Positions 16,176 to 27,600 of a DNA stretch of 64,000 bases are shown here, piece after piece (position 1 is the first letter of the stretch; every line of letters begins with the position of its first letter). This DNA comes from Udaeobacter sp025935755 (GTDB taxonomy: Bacteria; Verrucomicrobiota; Verrucomicrobiia; Chthoniobacterales; UBA10450). A program made the translations under genes and the position numbers. Below the pieces are notes generated by a model. The model saw only the letters and a program-made list of their open reading frames with translations, was not told the DNA's origin and did not search any database. The stretch is taken from contig DASUKN010000094.1 in assembly GCA_036278715.1 (NCBI GenBank), positions 28,707 through 92,706 on the forward strand. Reading direction: 5' to 3'.

Positions 16176-17762
16176 TTACTCGATGTACTCATAGGCGGGT
16201 AGCGTTAGGAATTCCGCGAAATGGTCGTCCGTCGTGATGCGATCGAAGAGTTCTCGCGCCGCAGCGAATTTGTTCCGGCTCGGCTGGTTCACCCTGGCGA
16301 TTTCATCGTCCAAAATGTTGCGAAAAAATTCCGTCGTGACTTTTCGGCCATCATCCAGAACGCCCCGTTGACTGCGAATCCATTGCCACACTTGCGCCCG
16401 CGAAATCTCTGCAGTTGCTGCGTCTTCCATCAAATTGAACAACGGCACCGCGCCGCGGCCACGAAGCCAGGCTTCAAGATATTGGACGCCGACACTCACG
16501 TTCTGCCGCAGCCCCGCTTCAGTGATTGGTTCATGCGGCGCGAAATCGAGGAGATCGCGCGCGGTTACGTTCACGTCCTCGCGTTTGCGAGCGATCTGGT
16601 TCGGCTCCTTCATCACTGCGTCGAACGCTTCGTTAGCGAGTTGCACCATCCCAGGATGCGCGACCCATGTGCCGTCGTGCCCATTGTTTGCTTCGCGTTC
16701 CTTGTCGGCTCGGACTTGCGCGAATGCTGCTTCGTTTTTTGCAGGGTCGTCCTTCACGGGAATCCATGCCGCCATGCCACCCATCGCGAACGTGTTGCGA
16801 CGATGACATGTCTGAATGCATAGCAGCGAGTACGAATGCATGAAGTGCGTCGTCATCGTGACTAAAGCGCGATCGGCAAGCACGAAGTCAGGCCGGTTGC
16901 GGAATTTCTTGATGCAGGAAAAAATGTAATCCCAGCGACCGCAGTTCAGTCCGGCTGAATGATCGCGGAGTTCATAGAGGATCTCGTCCATCTCGAATGC
17001 CGCCGGAATCGTTTCGATCAGTGCGGTTGCCCGAATTGTGCCGCGCGGGATTCCAAGTTCATCCTGCGCGACATTGAAGGCGTCATTCCAGATTCGCGCT
17101 TCGAGATGACTCTCCATTTTCGGCAGGTAGAAGTACGGCCCGCTGCCGCGCTCGATCAACTCTCTTGCGTTGTGGAAAAAGTAGAGTCCGAAATCGAACA
17201 GCCCGCCCGCCATAGGTTCCCCGTCGACGAGCATGTGCTTTTCAAGCAGGTGCCAGCCACGTGGTCTAACGATCAAGACCGCGGTGTTATCTTTCAGCCG
17301 GTATTCTTTTCCTTCGGGACTGCGGAAGCCAATCGTGCGGCGGACGGCGTCGCGCAAATTGACCTGGCCCTCAATCATGTTGTGCCAGGTCGGAGAGTTG
17401 GCGTCTTCGAAATCCGCCATGAACATTTTCGCACCGGAGTTGAGTGCATTGATGACCATTTTGCGATCGGTTGGCCCGGTAATCTCAACCCGCCGATCGC
17501 GCAGATCTTCAGGAATAGACGCGCACGTCCAGTCGCCATCGCGGATCCGCTTCGTTTCGCTTAAGAAATCGAGTGATTCGCCGGCATCAAGACGTGACTG
17601 CCGCTCATGTCTTCTCCGCAAACAATCCGCACGCCGCCGACGAAATTCACGCTCCAATTTCGCCACAAACGCGACCGCACCGCTCGTCAGGATTTCTTCG
17701 AATCCCGGAGCGAGCTTGCCGTGTATCTCAACGTTGTGTGGCCAGTTATCGCGCAATTGCAT
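16176..17762 (-). CDS. aceB: malate synthase A
   Basis: 528 residues, the normal length of the A isoform. It condenses glyoxylate with acetyl-CoA to malate. Conserved blocks: KMFMADFEDANSPTW (about 133-147), LIVRPRGWHLLEKH with the catalytic Arg region, SCIKKFRNRPDFVLADRA, and NNGHDGTWVAHPGM near 350-363. First gene of aceB-aceA-aceK; the 170 bp before it, shared with the divergent gmhA, is the likely control region. No operator could be identified. Confidence 0.96.
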   Translation of the reverse strand: MQLRDNWPHNVEIHGKLAPGFEEILTSGAVAFVAKLEREFRRRRADCLRRRHERQSRLDAGESLDFLSETKRIRDGDWTCASIPEDLRDRRVEITGPTDRKMVINALNSGAKMFMADFEDANSPTWHNMIEGQVNLRDAVRRTIGFRSPEGKEYRLKDNTAVLIVRPRGWHLLEKHMLVDGEPMAGGLFDFGLYFFHNARELIERGSGPYFYLPKMESHLEARIWNDAFNVAQDELGIPRGTIRATALIETIPAAFEMDEILYELRDHSAGLNCGRWDYIFSCIKKFRNRPDFVLADRALVTMTTHFMHSYSLLCIQTCHRRNTFAMGGMAAWIPVKDDPAKNEAAFAQVRADKEREANNGHDGTWVAHPGMVQLANEAFDAVMKEPNQIARKREDVNVTARDLLDFAPHEPITEAGLRQNVSVGVQYLEAWLRGRGAVPLFNLMEDAATAEISRAQVWQWIRSQRGVLDDGRKVTTEFFRNILDDEIARVNQPSRNKFAAARELFDRITTDDHFAEFLTLPAYEYIE

Positions 17763-17934
17763 CGCAAATAGAATCGCGCCTTGTCGTTTGCCCGCGTGCT
17801 TTGGATTGAACCGAAAAGTCGGGGGTTGCTCTGCGCCGGCACGGAAGTAGCGGTGTTATCAAAACGGACAAATCATTATTTTGCTTCCGGTACGGAAACG
17901 CTGTATCAACCCCACTAATTTCAGACTGCGCCTT

Positions 17935-18507
17935 ATGCATCAGGTTCCTGAGCTCCATGAAGCGATTGCCGCCGCAACGAACACTTTTCACAGCCTTGCC
18001 GAGCTTGATGTGCAGGTTGGAAAGGCAGCGGATCTGATCTCACAGTGTCTTCGTGCCGGAAACAAATTACTGGTGTGTGGGAACGGCGGCAGCGCGGCTG
18101 ATGCCTCGCATTTTGCGACAGAACTTGTGGTGCGGTTTGCCAAGGATCGCCGCGCACTTCCCGCGATTTGTCTTACCGCCGATAGCGGAATGCTCACGGC
18201 GGCCGGGAACGATTACGGCTTCGACGAAGTCTTTGCGCGGCAGGTGGCGGCGTTCGGCGTCGCTGGCGATGTGCTCATCTGCCTTACCACCTCCGGGAAA
18301 TCACAAAATTTGATCCGCGCATTGGAGGACGCGAAGGCGCGCAAACTGAAGACGATCGCGTTTCTCGGGCGCGATGGCGGATCAACGTGTGGCATCGCTG
18401 ATCTCGATCTTCTCGTCAAAAGCGATTCGACGGCGCGAGTCCAGGAAGCGCATCAGCTTTTGCTGCATGTATTGTGCGAGATAATCGAATCGCGTCTCGA
18501 TGAGTGA
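17935..18507 (+). CDS. gmhA: sedoheptulose 7-phosphate isomerase (SIS domain)
   Basis: 190 residues from the ATG at 17935. A single SIS domain: LLVCGNGGSAADASHFATEL (about 44-63) binds the sugar phosphate, LTADSGMLTAAGNDYGFDEVFARQV follows, and LTTSGKSQNLIRALEDAK contains the second Ser-rich phosphate loop. GmhA makes D-glycero-D-manno-heptose 7-phosphate, the first step to the ADP-heptose of lipopolysaccharide core. The AAGND and FARQ segments separate GmhA and DiaA from GlmS-type SIS proteins; DiaA-like function cannot be ruled out. The upstream reading from 17881 adds a non-conserved extension. The stop overlaps a hairpin that probably ends the transcript. Confidence 0.85.
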   Translation: MHQVPELHEAIAAATNTFHSLAELDVQVGKAADLISQCLRAGNKLLVCGNGGSAADASHFATELVVRFAKDRRALPAICLTADSGMLTAAGNDYGFDEVFARQVAAFGVAGDVLICLTTSGKSQNLIRALEDAKARKLKTIAFLGRDGGSTCGIADLDLLVKSDSTARVQEAHQLLLHVLCEIIESRLDE

Positions 18508-18524
18508 CGGCTTCCAAGCCGTCA
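18505..18524. terminator. hairpin between convergent gmhA and the rhomboid gene
   Basis: TGACGGCTT-CC-AAGCCGTCA is a perfect 9-bp stem whose first bases are the gmhA stop codon. A second, weaker GACGG/CCGTC hairpin follows at about 18535. Without a clear T-run the terminator role is inferred from position. Confidence 0.45.
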
Positions 18525-18571
18525 TATTTGGGTCGGACGGCTGCGCAAACCGTCGTTCTTTGCATGAGCAG

Positions 18572-19432
18572 TTACTCCGATTTTTTGAGCAACCGTTCGC
18601 GTTCCCGGTCCAACAGCCGCCGCTCGGTTGCGGTGAGGCTGGCGATCCCGAACTTGGAAATTTTGTCGAGAATCGGATCAATTGAGGGATAGACGTCTTC
18701 CGATTCCGATCGGCTGCCGCTTGAACGCGCTCGCGGTTTTGGAAGCACGTGAAACTTGGGCCTTGGAGTGAATCGCTCTTTGACCGCGTTCCACCAGGCG
18801 AGCTCCGGACCCGCACCGTTCAGCTCAATAAAGAAAAAAGCGAGTGCAATGCTCACGCAAAATACGATCAGATCCTGCCAATCGTGGGCTGCCAGCGCGC
18901 TTAGAGTTCCGATCGCCGCCAAAATCAGGAAGACCCATTTGGCGGGGATTCGCAGAAAGAATTGAACGTTGGGATAGAGCGTGACAAACGCGGCAAACAC
19001 GGCGAAATGCAGAGCTCCCGAACCGGCCAATCCGGTGCGCGTGGTTAGGCCCCACAGAGTCAAAATCAACGTCGGCACCAGCAATAAGAGAGTGTAGAGC
19101 CAAATGTAAGCGCGTCGGCCGACGAAACGTTCCACTTCGCGGCCAAAGAAATACAGCATGTACATTTCGATTGCGAACCACAGCAACGCATAACCGGTAG
19201 GCGGATGAATAAAGGCGTAAGTAGCGAGTCGCCAGATTTGCGCGTGCATCCAAATCTGTGCGCTATCAAACATCGCATAGTTGAGCACGCCGGCTGAGCC
19301 GATCGCGAAAAGGAATGCGGTCAGGATTGCACAGGCAACATGGATCCCGACCAGAAGTGTGGTCACATCGACAGGATATCGGCCCATCCACGCAACCGGC
19401 CGATAATCATCGGACGTGGTCACCCCGAACAT
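18572..19432 (-). CDS. rhomboid-family membrane protein
   Basis: 286 residues, six or so hydrophobic helices in the first 210. QIWRLATYAFIHPP (about 65-78) is the L1-loop motif of rhomboids; EVERFVGRRAYIWLY follows; AGSGALHFAVFAAF contains the GxSG-like serine, and AAHDW in the later helix provides a candidate catalytic His. An active serine intramembrane protease is therefore plausible, though the residues around Ser differ from the classic GASG. The soluble C-terminal tail ends with a short charged helix (TATERRLLDRERERLLKK), a small domain common at the end of rhomboids in planctomycetes and verrucomicrobia. Confidence 0.75.
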   Translation of the reverse strand: MFGVTTSDDYRPVAWMGRYPVDVTTLLVGIHVACAILTAFLFAIGSAGVLNYAMFDSAQIWMHAQIWRLATYAFIHPPTGYALLWFAIEMYMLYFFGREVERFVGRRAYIWLYTLLLLVPTLILTLWGLTTRTGLAGSGALHFAVFAAFVTLYPNVQFFLRIPAKWVFLILAAIGTLSALAAHDWQDLIVFCVSIALAFFFIELNGAGPELAWWNAVKERFTPRPKFHVLPKPRARSSGSRSESEDVYPSIDPILDKISKFGIASLTATERRLLDRERERLLKKSE

Positions 19433-19611
19433 GGTTTCAATTAATGCCGCGCATTATCGTTTCGCAAGTGAAACGACAGATGTTGCACTCCAAATTTCGT
19501 GAGCCGGACTCGGTTTGGCCCGTGGATTTGCCGTGGTCGTGATTCCAGATGGCTATCGCGCCGTAGCCTCGACGCGGAGCGATTCATGGTTAAAATGTGC
19601 AGTTTCTCTCA

Positions 19612-21417
19612 ATGAAGAATCTCGCGCCCGCCATATTTCCGCCCAAAGGGATCGGTGATTCAAAGCCCGCTAATAAAGCGGTGCTCGATTGGGTGCAAGA
19701 CATCGCGAAGCTGACCCAGCCCGAGAACATTTTCTGGTGCGACGGCTCGGAGCGGGAAAAGGAGTTTCTAATCGCTGAGTCGCTCCACCAAAACGTGCTG
19801 ATTGAGCTGAATGAGAAAAAGGTTCCGCACTCGTATCTTCACCGGTCTAGTCCGAACGATGTCGCGCGTGTTGAGCAGTTCACTTTTGTCTGCACACCAA
19901 CCAAGCAGGAAGCCGGACCTACGAATAACTGGGCTGACCCCGCCGAGACTTACGCGAAACTTCGACGGCTGCTCGAGGGCGCAATGCGCGGCCGCACCAT
20001 GTTCGTCATTCCGTACCTCATGGGTCCGGCGGATTCGCCGTTGGCCAAGATTGGCTTCGAGATCACCGATTCGAAATATGTCGTGCTCAGCTTGAGAATC
20101 ATGACGCGAATGGGCGAGATCGCGCTCAAACGGCTTGGGAAGGATCCAAGTGCGGAATGGAACCGCGGCGTGCACTCATTACTGGATGTAAATCCTGAAC
20201 GCCGGTTCATCTGTCACTTTCCGCAGGACAACGCCATCATCTCAGTCGGTTCAGGTTATGGCGGCAATGTTTTGTTGAGTAAGAAATGCCTGGCTTTGCG
20301 TATCGGCTCGTACCTTGCGCGCAAGCAAAACTGGATGGCGGAGCACATGCTGATCCTCGGCGTGGAATCGCCCGAAGGCCGTAAACATTACGTGGCCGCG
20401 GCATTCCCCAGCGCGTGCGGAAAGACGAATTTCGCAATGCTCATTCCGCCGGAGCATTTCAAAGGATGGAAAATCACCACAATCGGCGACGACATCGCGT
20501 GGATGCAGATCCGCAATGGCCGGTTATATGCGGTGAATCCTGAGAACGGCTATTTCGGTGTCGTGCCCGGGACGAGTTATAAATCGAATTCAAACGCGAT
20601 GCGATCGATCGCGCACGATACAATTTATACTAACGTGGCTCTCACCGACGACGGCGACGTATGGTGGGAGGGCAAAGATGGCCAACCGCCCGCACATGCG
20701 ATTGATTGGCGCGGAGACGACTGGACACCGCAATCAACTCAGAAAGCTGCCCACCCGAATAGCCGATTCACAACACCGATGCGCAACAATCCAGCGCTGG
20801 ACCCCGATGTGGAGAAAGGTGAAGGCCTGCCAATCAGCGCAATCATTTTCGGTGGACGCCGCAGCGATACGGTTCCGCTGGTTTATCAGGCATTCGATTG
20901 GGACCACGGCGTGTATCTGGGCGCGACCATGGCTTCGGAAACGACCGCGGCTGCCACAGGTGCCGTGGGGCGGGTGCGGCGCGATCCAATGGCGATGCTG
21001 CCTTTTTGCGGATACAACATCGGAGATTACTTCCAGCACTGGCTTGATGTCGGGAAGCAATTAAGCAATCCGCCGCTGATTTTTAATGTGAATTGGTTTC
21101 GCAAAGGCGCAGACGGAAAATTTCTCTGGCCGGGTTTCGGCGAAAACATGCGCGTGCTCAAGTGGATGATTGACCGGTGCGAGGGAAACGGCGGCGCGCT
21201 GAAATCGCCAGTCGGTTGGCTGCCCAGCCCGCACGATCTTGATCTGGCCGATCTCAACATCGATCACAATGCCGTTGACGAACTCCTTGGGCTCGACCAC
21301 GAGGAATGGGAAAAAGAAATCGCCGCGCACAAAGAATATTTCGATTCGTTAGGCGGAGTGGTGCCGAAAGAATTGCAAGAACAGCGCGAGCAACTCGCTC
21401 AACGGTTTGAATTGTAG
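19612..21417 (+). CDS. pckG: phosphoenolpyruvate carboxykinase (GTP)
   Basis: 601 residues from ATG at 19612 (a GTG at 19597 adds five residues). Converts oxaloacetate and GTP to PEP, CO2 and GDP. The GTP-type signature FPSACGKTNFAML with the reactive Cys lies about residues 269-281. Other conserved parts are the substrate-binding RRFICHFP segment, the GDDIAWM Mn2+ site and an NYFG-like nucleotide segment in PENGYFGVVPG. The length is normal. With aceBAK nearby it lets the cell make sugars from acetate-derived C4 acids. No operon partners: repeat DNA follows directly. Confidence 0.96.
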   Translation: MKNLAPAIFPPKGIGDSKPANKAVLDWVQDIAKLTQPENIFWCDGSEREKEFLIAESLHQNVLIELNEKKVPHSYLHRSSPNDVARVEQFTFVCTPTKQEAGPTNNWADPAETYAKLRRLLEGAMRGRTMFVIPYLMGPADSPLAKIGFEITDSKYVVLSLRIMTRMGEIALKRLGKDPSAEWNRGVHSLLDVNPERRFICHFPQDNAIISVGSGYGGNVLLSKKCLALRIGSYLARKQNWMAEHMLILGVESPEGRKHYVAAAFPSACGKTNFAMLIPPEHFKGWKITTIGDDIAWMQIRNGRLYAVNPENGYFGVVPGTSYKSNSNAMRSIAHDTIYTNVALTDDGDVWWEGKDGQPPAHAIDWRGDDWTPQSTQKAAHPNSRFTTPMRNNPALDPDVEKGEGLPISAIIFGGRRSDTVPLVYQAFDWDHGVYLGATMASETTAAATGAVGRVRRDPMAMLPFCGYNIGDYFQHWLDVGKQLSNPPLIFNVNWFRKGADGKFLWPGFGENMRVLKWMIDRCEGNGGALKSPVGWLPSPHDLDLADLNIDHNAVDELLGLDHEEWEKEIAAHKEYFDSLGGVVPKELQEQREQLAQRFEL

Positions 21418-21433
21418 GGACGCTGCATGATTC

Positions 21434-21585
21434 GGGGAGCGCACGCATTCTGCGTGCTGGTGAAGGCATTCTGCCTCGCGACCAAGGGCGATCTACGTAA
21501 CAGGATGCAGCCGGGGGATTCTACAGATTTCAGGTTCGTCGCCGCAGAATGCGGCGACCAGCACGCTGCAAGCGCGCGCTCCCCG
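21434..21585. repeat. family B dispersed inverted repeat
   Basis: Ends GGGGAGCGCACGC and GCGCGCGCTCCCC are inverted copies. The interior has GTGCTGGTGAAGGCATTCTG on one side and GCCGCAGAATGCGGC...CAGCACGC on the other. The same text is found in frame within uvrA at 26902-27048. Confidence 0.8.
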
Positions 21586-21625
21586 GTGAATTTGCGAATC
21601 GATTGACTAACAGCGAAAATCTCCA

Positions 21626-24600
21626 GTGGGTTCGAAAATCGGGAATAAAGAGCGGGTCATCACTGCCGCACGGAATGATCGCATCGAGATTTGCGGCGCA
21701 CGCCAGAACAACCTCAAAGCGATCGACATCGATGTTCCGCTCGGAAAATTGACGGTTGTCACCGGCCCGAGCGGCAGCGGCAAATCAAGCCTGGCGTTCC
21801 AAACGATTTACGCGGAAGGCCAGCGACGATACGTCGAAACGTTCAGTCCCTACATGCGGCAGTTCCTCGATCGAATGGACAAGCCGCGCGTGGACGATAT
21901 CCGGGGCATCCCCCCGGCAATCGCCATCGAGCAGTCAAATTCCGTCAAAACTTCGCGATCGACTGTCGGCACAATGACGGAGATCAACGATTATTTGAAA
22001 CTTCTCTGGCCGCGCATTGCGCATGCGTTCTGTCCGAGTTGCGGCCGTGAAATTCGCCCGGAAACCGCGCAGTCGATCGCGGACCAGGTTCTACATCATT
22101 TTGGAACTGAATCAGCAGCAGTTGGGACACGCCAGGATACGGGGAGCGCGGGCGCCATGTCACCCGCTTCGCGTGACACTTCCAATGACATAAGTGCATC
22201 GCTGCAGTACGAGTCGTCTCAGACGTTGACGCGGGGCGCATCAACGAGTGGGGGAGGCGCCCGCGCTCCCCAGACCGTTCTCATCACGTTTTGGGTTGCA
22301 GTACCCGCGAAAACGGAGCCGCGGAAATTTTTCGATTTCCTCCAGCAGCAGGGATACATGCGCATCTGGATCGACAACAAGATCATGCGCGTAGATGAAC
22401 CGGATCCAAAAATCAAAAACCTCGGGGTGCGCGTGCAGGTCGTTCAGGACCGCATCGCGATCACAGGCGAAAACCGGACCCGATTAGTCGAAGCAATCGA
22501 GACCGCGCTGCGTTTTGGCAAAGGCCAGCTGAATGTAATTCGCATTGCGGAGAACGCCCAACCGGCTCGCAATGGTTCGCTTGCCGGTGCAGAGGGACGT
22601 CCAACGTCCAACGTTCAAGGTCGAACCGATCGCCGATCACCGATCACCGATCACTCTTTTCCTTTCTCGGCGGGTTGGCACTGTGCCTGGTGCGATTTGG
22701 ATATTCGTCCGCCAACAGTAGGACTTTTCAGTTTCAATAATCCGCTCGGAGCGTGTCCTGATTGTCGCGGTTTCGGCCGAACGATCGCGATTGATCTTAA
22801 TAAAGCCATTCCCGACCGCAGCCTCAGCATTAAACAAGGCGTTGTTCGCGTTTTCCGCGGCGCCGAGTTCGGCGAATCGCAGAAAGATTTGCTCCGCGCA
22901 TGCGCCCGGGAAGACATCGACATCAATCTGCCGTTCGACGAACTGCCCAAGGCCGATCAGGACTTTGTAATCGAAGGAGAGCGGCGATCAGGCGAATACA
23001 CCGACGAAGACTACGAGGACCACCGCTGGTATGGAGTGCGCGGCTTTTTTCGGTGGCTGGAAAGCAAGACCTACAAAATGCATGTGCGCGTTTTGCTCAG
23101 CCGTTACCGCGCATACGTCACCTGCCCTAAATGCAATGGCGGCCGGTATCAGCCCGAAGCGCTCAATTACAGATGTAGCGCGACCGCCCCGGTTGCGAGT
23201 CTTACAAATCGCAAATCCGCCACGGCGAATTCGCCCTCCGGCGAACCAGGGGCATGCCCTACCTTCAGCCTTCCCGAGTTCCTGGCGCTCTCGATATCCC
23301 AGGCGCATGATTTTCTGCGCACGATGGAAGTTTCGCCTAACGACAAAACGGCGGAGATGCTGCGGGACGAAATTTGCGCACGACTCAATTATCTCTGCGA
23401 AGTTGGTGTCGGTTATCTCACGCTCGACCGATCCACGCGTACGTTAAGCGGCGGCGAAGTGCAGCGTGTAAATCTCACCACGTGTCTCGGCGCATCGCTG
23501 GCAAACACGCTTTTTGTGATGGATGAACCGAGTGTTGGGTTGCACCCGCGCGATGTCGGTCAACTGGTGCGCGTGATGCATAATCTGCGCGATAAAGGCA
23601 ACACGCTGCTGGTTGTCGAGCACGAGGAACAAATCATTCGTGCAGCGGATAATTTGATCGATTTGGGCCCGGGCCGCGGTGAGCAAGGCGGCGAATTGGT
23701 TTGGAATGGTCCGTTGGATGAGTTCCTTCGGGCCGGCCAGCCCTCGGGCCATTCCGGCAAGGGGCGCAAGGGCGGGCCGATTCGGCGAGAAATTTTAGGC
23801 GGGCGACCGAAAATAGCGGGCGAGGGCGACCGCGCTCCCCAATCTTTAACGCATGATTATCTAACCGGACGTAAGTCCATTCCGGTGCCGACATCGCGGC
23901 GAAAGTGGAATTCATCGATCAAAATTCTCGGCGCGCACGAGCACAATCTGAAAAGCATCGATGTCGCGTTGCCGCTGGGCGTCTTCGCCTGCGTGACTGG
24001 AGTCTCCGGTTCCGGCAAATCCACTCTGATCCACGATGTGCTTTACCGGAATCTGCTGCGCGCCAAAGGGCAATCCTCAGATCAGGAACCGGGCGCATGC
24101 AAGTCGATCACGGGCACGGATCGAATCGGCGAGGTGGTGATGGTAGATCAATCACCGCTTGCTCGAACTCCGCGGTCAACTCCGATCCTTTATCTCGGTC
24201 TGTTTGATCAAGTTCGTGAATTATTTGCCGGGCAACCGGACGCGATCGCGCAGGGGCTGACCGCAGGGTCCTTTTCGTTTAACTCCGGTAATGGACGTTG
24301 CGAACGTTGCTCGGGCACGGGTCACGAGAAGATCGAGATGCAATTCTTGAGCGATCTTTATGTGCGTTGTGCAGAATGCGAAGGTAAACGTTTCCAGCCG
24401 CACGTTCTGAAGGTGCGATTTCGTGGAAGATCGATCCAGGAGGTTCTCGAACTCACAATTCGTGAGGCGATTCAATTCTTTGCGCAAACGGGTGAAGACT
24501 TCGGCGCGCGAATTTCAGACGGGCTTCGGGTGCTCGAGGAAGTAGGACTTGGATACCTGCGGCTGGGTCAACCGCTGAACACGCTCAGCGGTGGTGAATC

Positions 24601-27600
24601 CCAGCGGCTGAAATTAGTTGGGCATTTAGCTGAAAACGCCCAACGCCCAAATGGGAAAGCAATCGGCAACCAGCAATCAGTAACTGGCAATCTATTCATC
24701 TTCGACGAGCCAACCACGGGCCTGCATTTCGATGATGTGGCGCTGCTACTGCAATTATTCCAGCGCCTGGTGGACCGCGGGCATTCGCTTGTGGTGATCG
24801 AACACAATCTGGAGGTGATCAAGAGCGCCGATTGGATCATCGATCTCGGCCCGGAAGCTGGTGATGCGGGCGGTGAAGTTGTAGCGACTGGAACGCCGGA
24901 ACAAATTGCGACAATTGATGGTTCCCACACTGGCAAGTTCCTGCGACGAATACTTTCCAAATCTCTCAAATCATTGCAGGTCATCCCGAGCCGCGAAGAC
25001 GGCGAGGGATCTCAAAAACTCTCGCGCGAGTTGGAGAGATCCTTCGCGTACGTTCAGGATGACTGCGCTGAATTAGCGCGGGCCGCAGAAACTGCTCCAC
25101 AGTTTCGCGCGGGTAATCGCAATGGCGCGATTCACGTTCGCGGTGCGCGCGAGCACAATCTCAAAAATATCGATCTGAAAATCCCGCGCGAACAATTGGT
25201 GGTCATCACGGGGTTGAGCGGTTCCGGCAAATCGACAGTCGCGTTCGACATCCTGTTTGCTGAGGGACAACGCCGGTTTCTCGACAGCATGTCGCCGTAT
25301 GCGCGGCAATTCGTCGAGCAACTGGAAAAACCAGATGTCGACCTGGTCAGCGGATTACCACCCACCGTTGCCATCGAGCAACGTGTGACTCGTGGCGGAG
25401 GCAAGTCGACCGTCGCCACTGTGACGGAGGTTTACCATTTCCTACGGCTCTTGTTCGCAAAAACCGGAACCCAGTTTTGTCCCGACTGCGATTTGCCCGT
25501 ACAAAAACAGAGCGCGGCTTCCATTGTGAAACAAATTGAGACCGCTGCGAAACGCGGTCCGTTAAAAGTGCTCGCGCCTTTGATCAAAGCGCGGAAAGGC
25601 TTTCACACTGACGTGGCGCGGTGGGCGGAGCGTCAGGGATTCGATACCCTGTACGTGGATGGAAAGCTCATTCCGATCGGGCAATTCCGAAAACTCGAGC
25701 GTTTCAAAGAACACACCATTGATGTGGTGGTGGGCGTCATCAGTGTGGACGCGACGGCCTCGCCGCGATCTCACTCTGGTAACAAAGCGGCGGGGGCACC
25801 GCTTCCACATCGCTCAGCTCGGGACATCGCACATCGCGCGCTTGAAATTGGCCGGGGCACAGCGCGTCTGCTCGATTCAAAAAATCGCGTCACGGTTGTG
25901 AGCACCGAGATGAGTTGCCCGAATTGCGGCCGCGCGTTCGAGGAACTGGATCCCCGGCTGTTCTCGTTTAATTCGCCGCATGGAATGTGTCAGGAATGCG
26001 GAGGGTTTGGCGAAATTTGGGACCGCGATTTACAAACGGGAGCGAACCGCGATGGCGAATCTGTGCTCGAAAGCGAGTTGGCTGCCGAACGGGAGTCCGA
26101 ATGGATCGACCCAGGCGAAGCGCGTGAATGTCCAGGCTGTCACGGTTCACGTTTAAATGCGGAGGCTCGTCATGTGCGCGTGCAGGGCTACACGATCGAT
26201 CAATTCACTGATCTGTCGGCGGGCGAAGCAGCGCGTGCAATCGCGAAGCTAAAATTTACAGGAAGAGATCAAACGATAACCTCCGGTCTGATTCCCGAGA
26301 TTCAACAGCGACTGCGGTTCATGGAGACCGTTGGTCTTGGTTATCTCGCGCTGGGGCGTTCCGCCAAGACTTTGAGTGGCGGTGAGTCGCAGCGAATCCG
26401 TCTGGCCGCGCAACTCGGTTCGAACTTGCGCGGCGTCCTTTACGTTTTAGATGAGCCAACCATCGGTTTGCATCCGCGGGATAATGAGCGCCTGCTCGAA
26501 ACACTCACGACCCTGCGCAACAAGGGCAACTCCTTGCTCGTTGTGGAGCACGATGAAGAAACGATGCGCCGCGCCGATCACATTGTGGATCTCGGGCCGC
26601 GCGCGGGCATTCATGGCGGCGAAGTAGTGACGAGTGGAACGCTGAGCGAGGTTCAGAAAAATTTAAAATCCGAGACCGCGCGATGTTTGAAATCGCCACT
26701 TTGTCATCCCATTCGAGGATCACGCCGTTCGCTGCGAGATGTCGAAAAGTGGATCGAAATCCATGGCGCGCGCGCCAACAACTTGAAGAACATCGAAGTG
26801 CGTTTCCCGGTTGGGAGACTTTCGGTGATCACCGGAATTTCCGGCAGCGGCAAATCGACGCTAATGCACAGCGTGTTGTTGCCTCAGGTCAAAGCGACTC
26901 TGGGGAGTGCGCGCGTTTCGCGTGCTGGTGAAGGCATTCTGCCTTCACGACCTTCCCAATTGTTTCTATGGGCTGACAAGTTCCGAAAAAAGAAAAGTTC
27001 GTTGCCGCAGAATGCGGCACCCAGCACGCCACAGGCGCGCGCTCCCCGGAATGTCTTCATCGAAGCGGTGTACGAAGTGGATCAGTCTCCAATCGGCAAG
27101 ACCTCGCGCTCGACCCCGGGAACGTACGTGAAAGTGTTCGATGAAATTAGAAATCTTTATGCGCAATTGCCGGTATCACGGATGCGCGGCTATTCGGCGA
27201 GCCGGTTCTCGTTCAACGCCGAAGGCGGCCGCTGCGAAACGTGCAAGGGCCAGGGCGTGATCAAACTCGAGATGAACTTTCTGCCCAGCAGCTACGTCTC
27301 TTGCGAAGATTGTCACGGCAGACGGTACAATCCGCAGACGCTGGAGGTTCTCTACAACGAGAAGTCCATCGGAGACGTGATGGAAATGACCATCGAAGAG
27401 GCAGCGCAATTCTTTTCAGCGCATCCGAAGATTGCCCGTCCACTTTCGCTACTGGTGGATACCGGTCTTGGATATCTGAAGCTGGGACAACCGAGTCCCA
27501 CGCTAAGTGGTGGTGAAGCGCAGCGTCTCAAGCTGGTGACGCAATTGAAACGCGGCGTGAGCCGCGCTGCGAACGAGCGGATTCGAAAAATGCGCAAGCC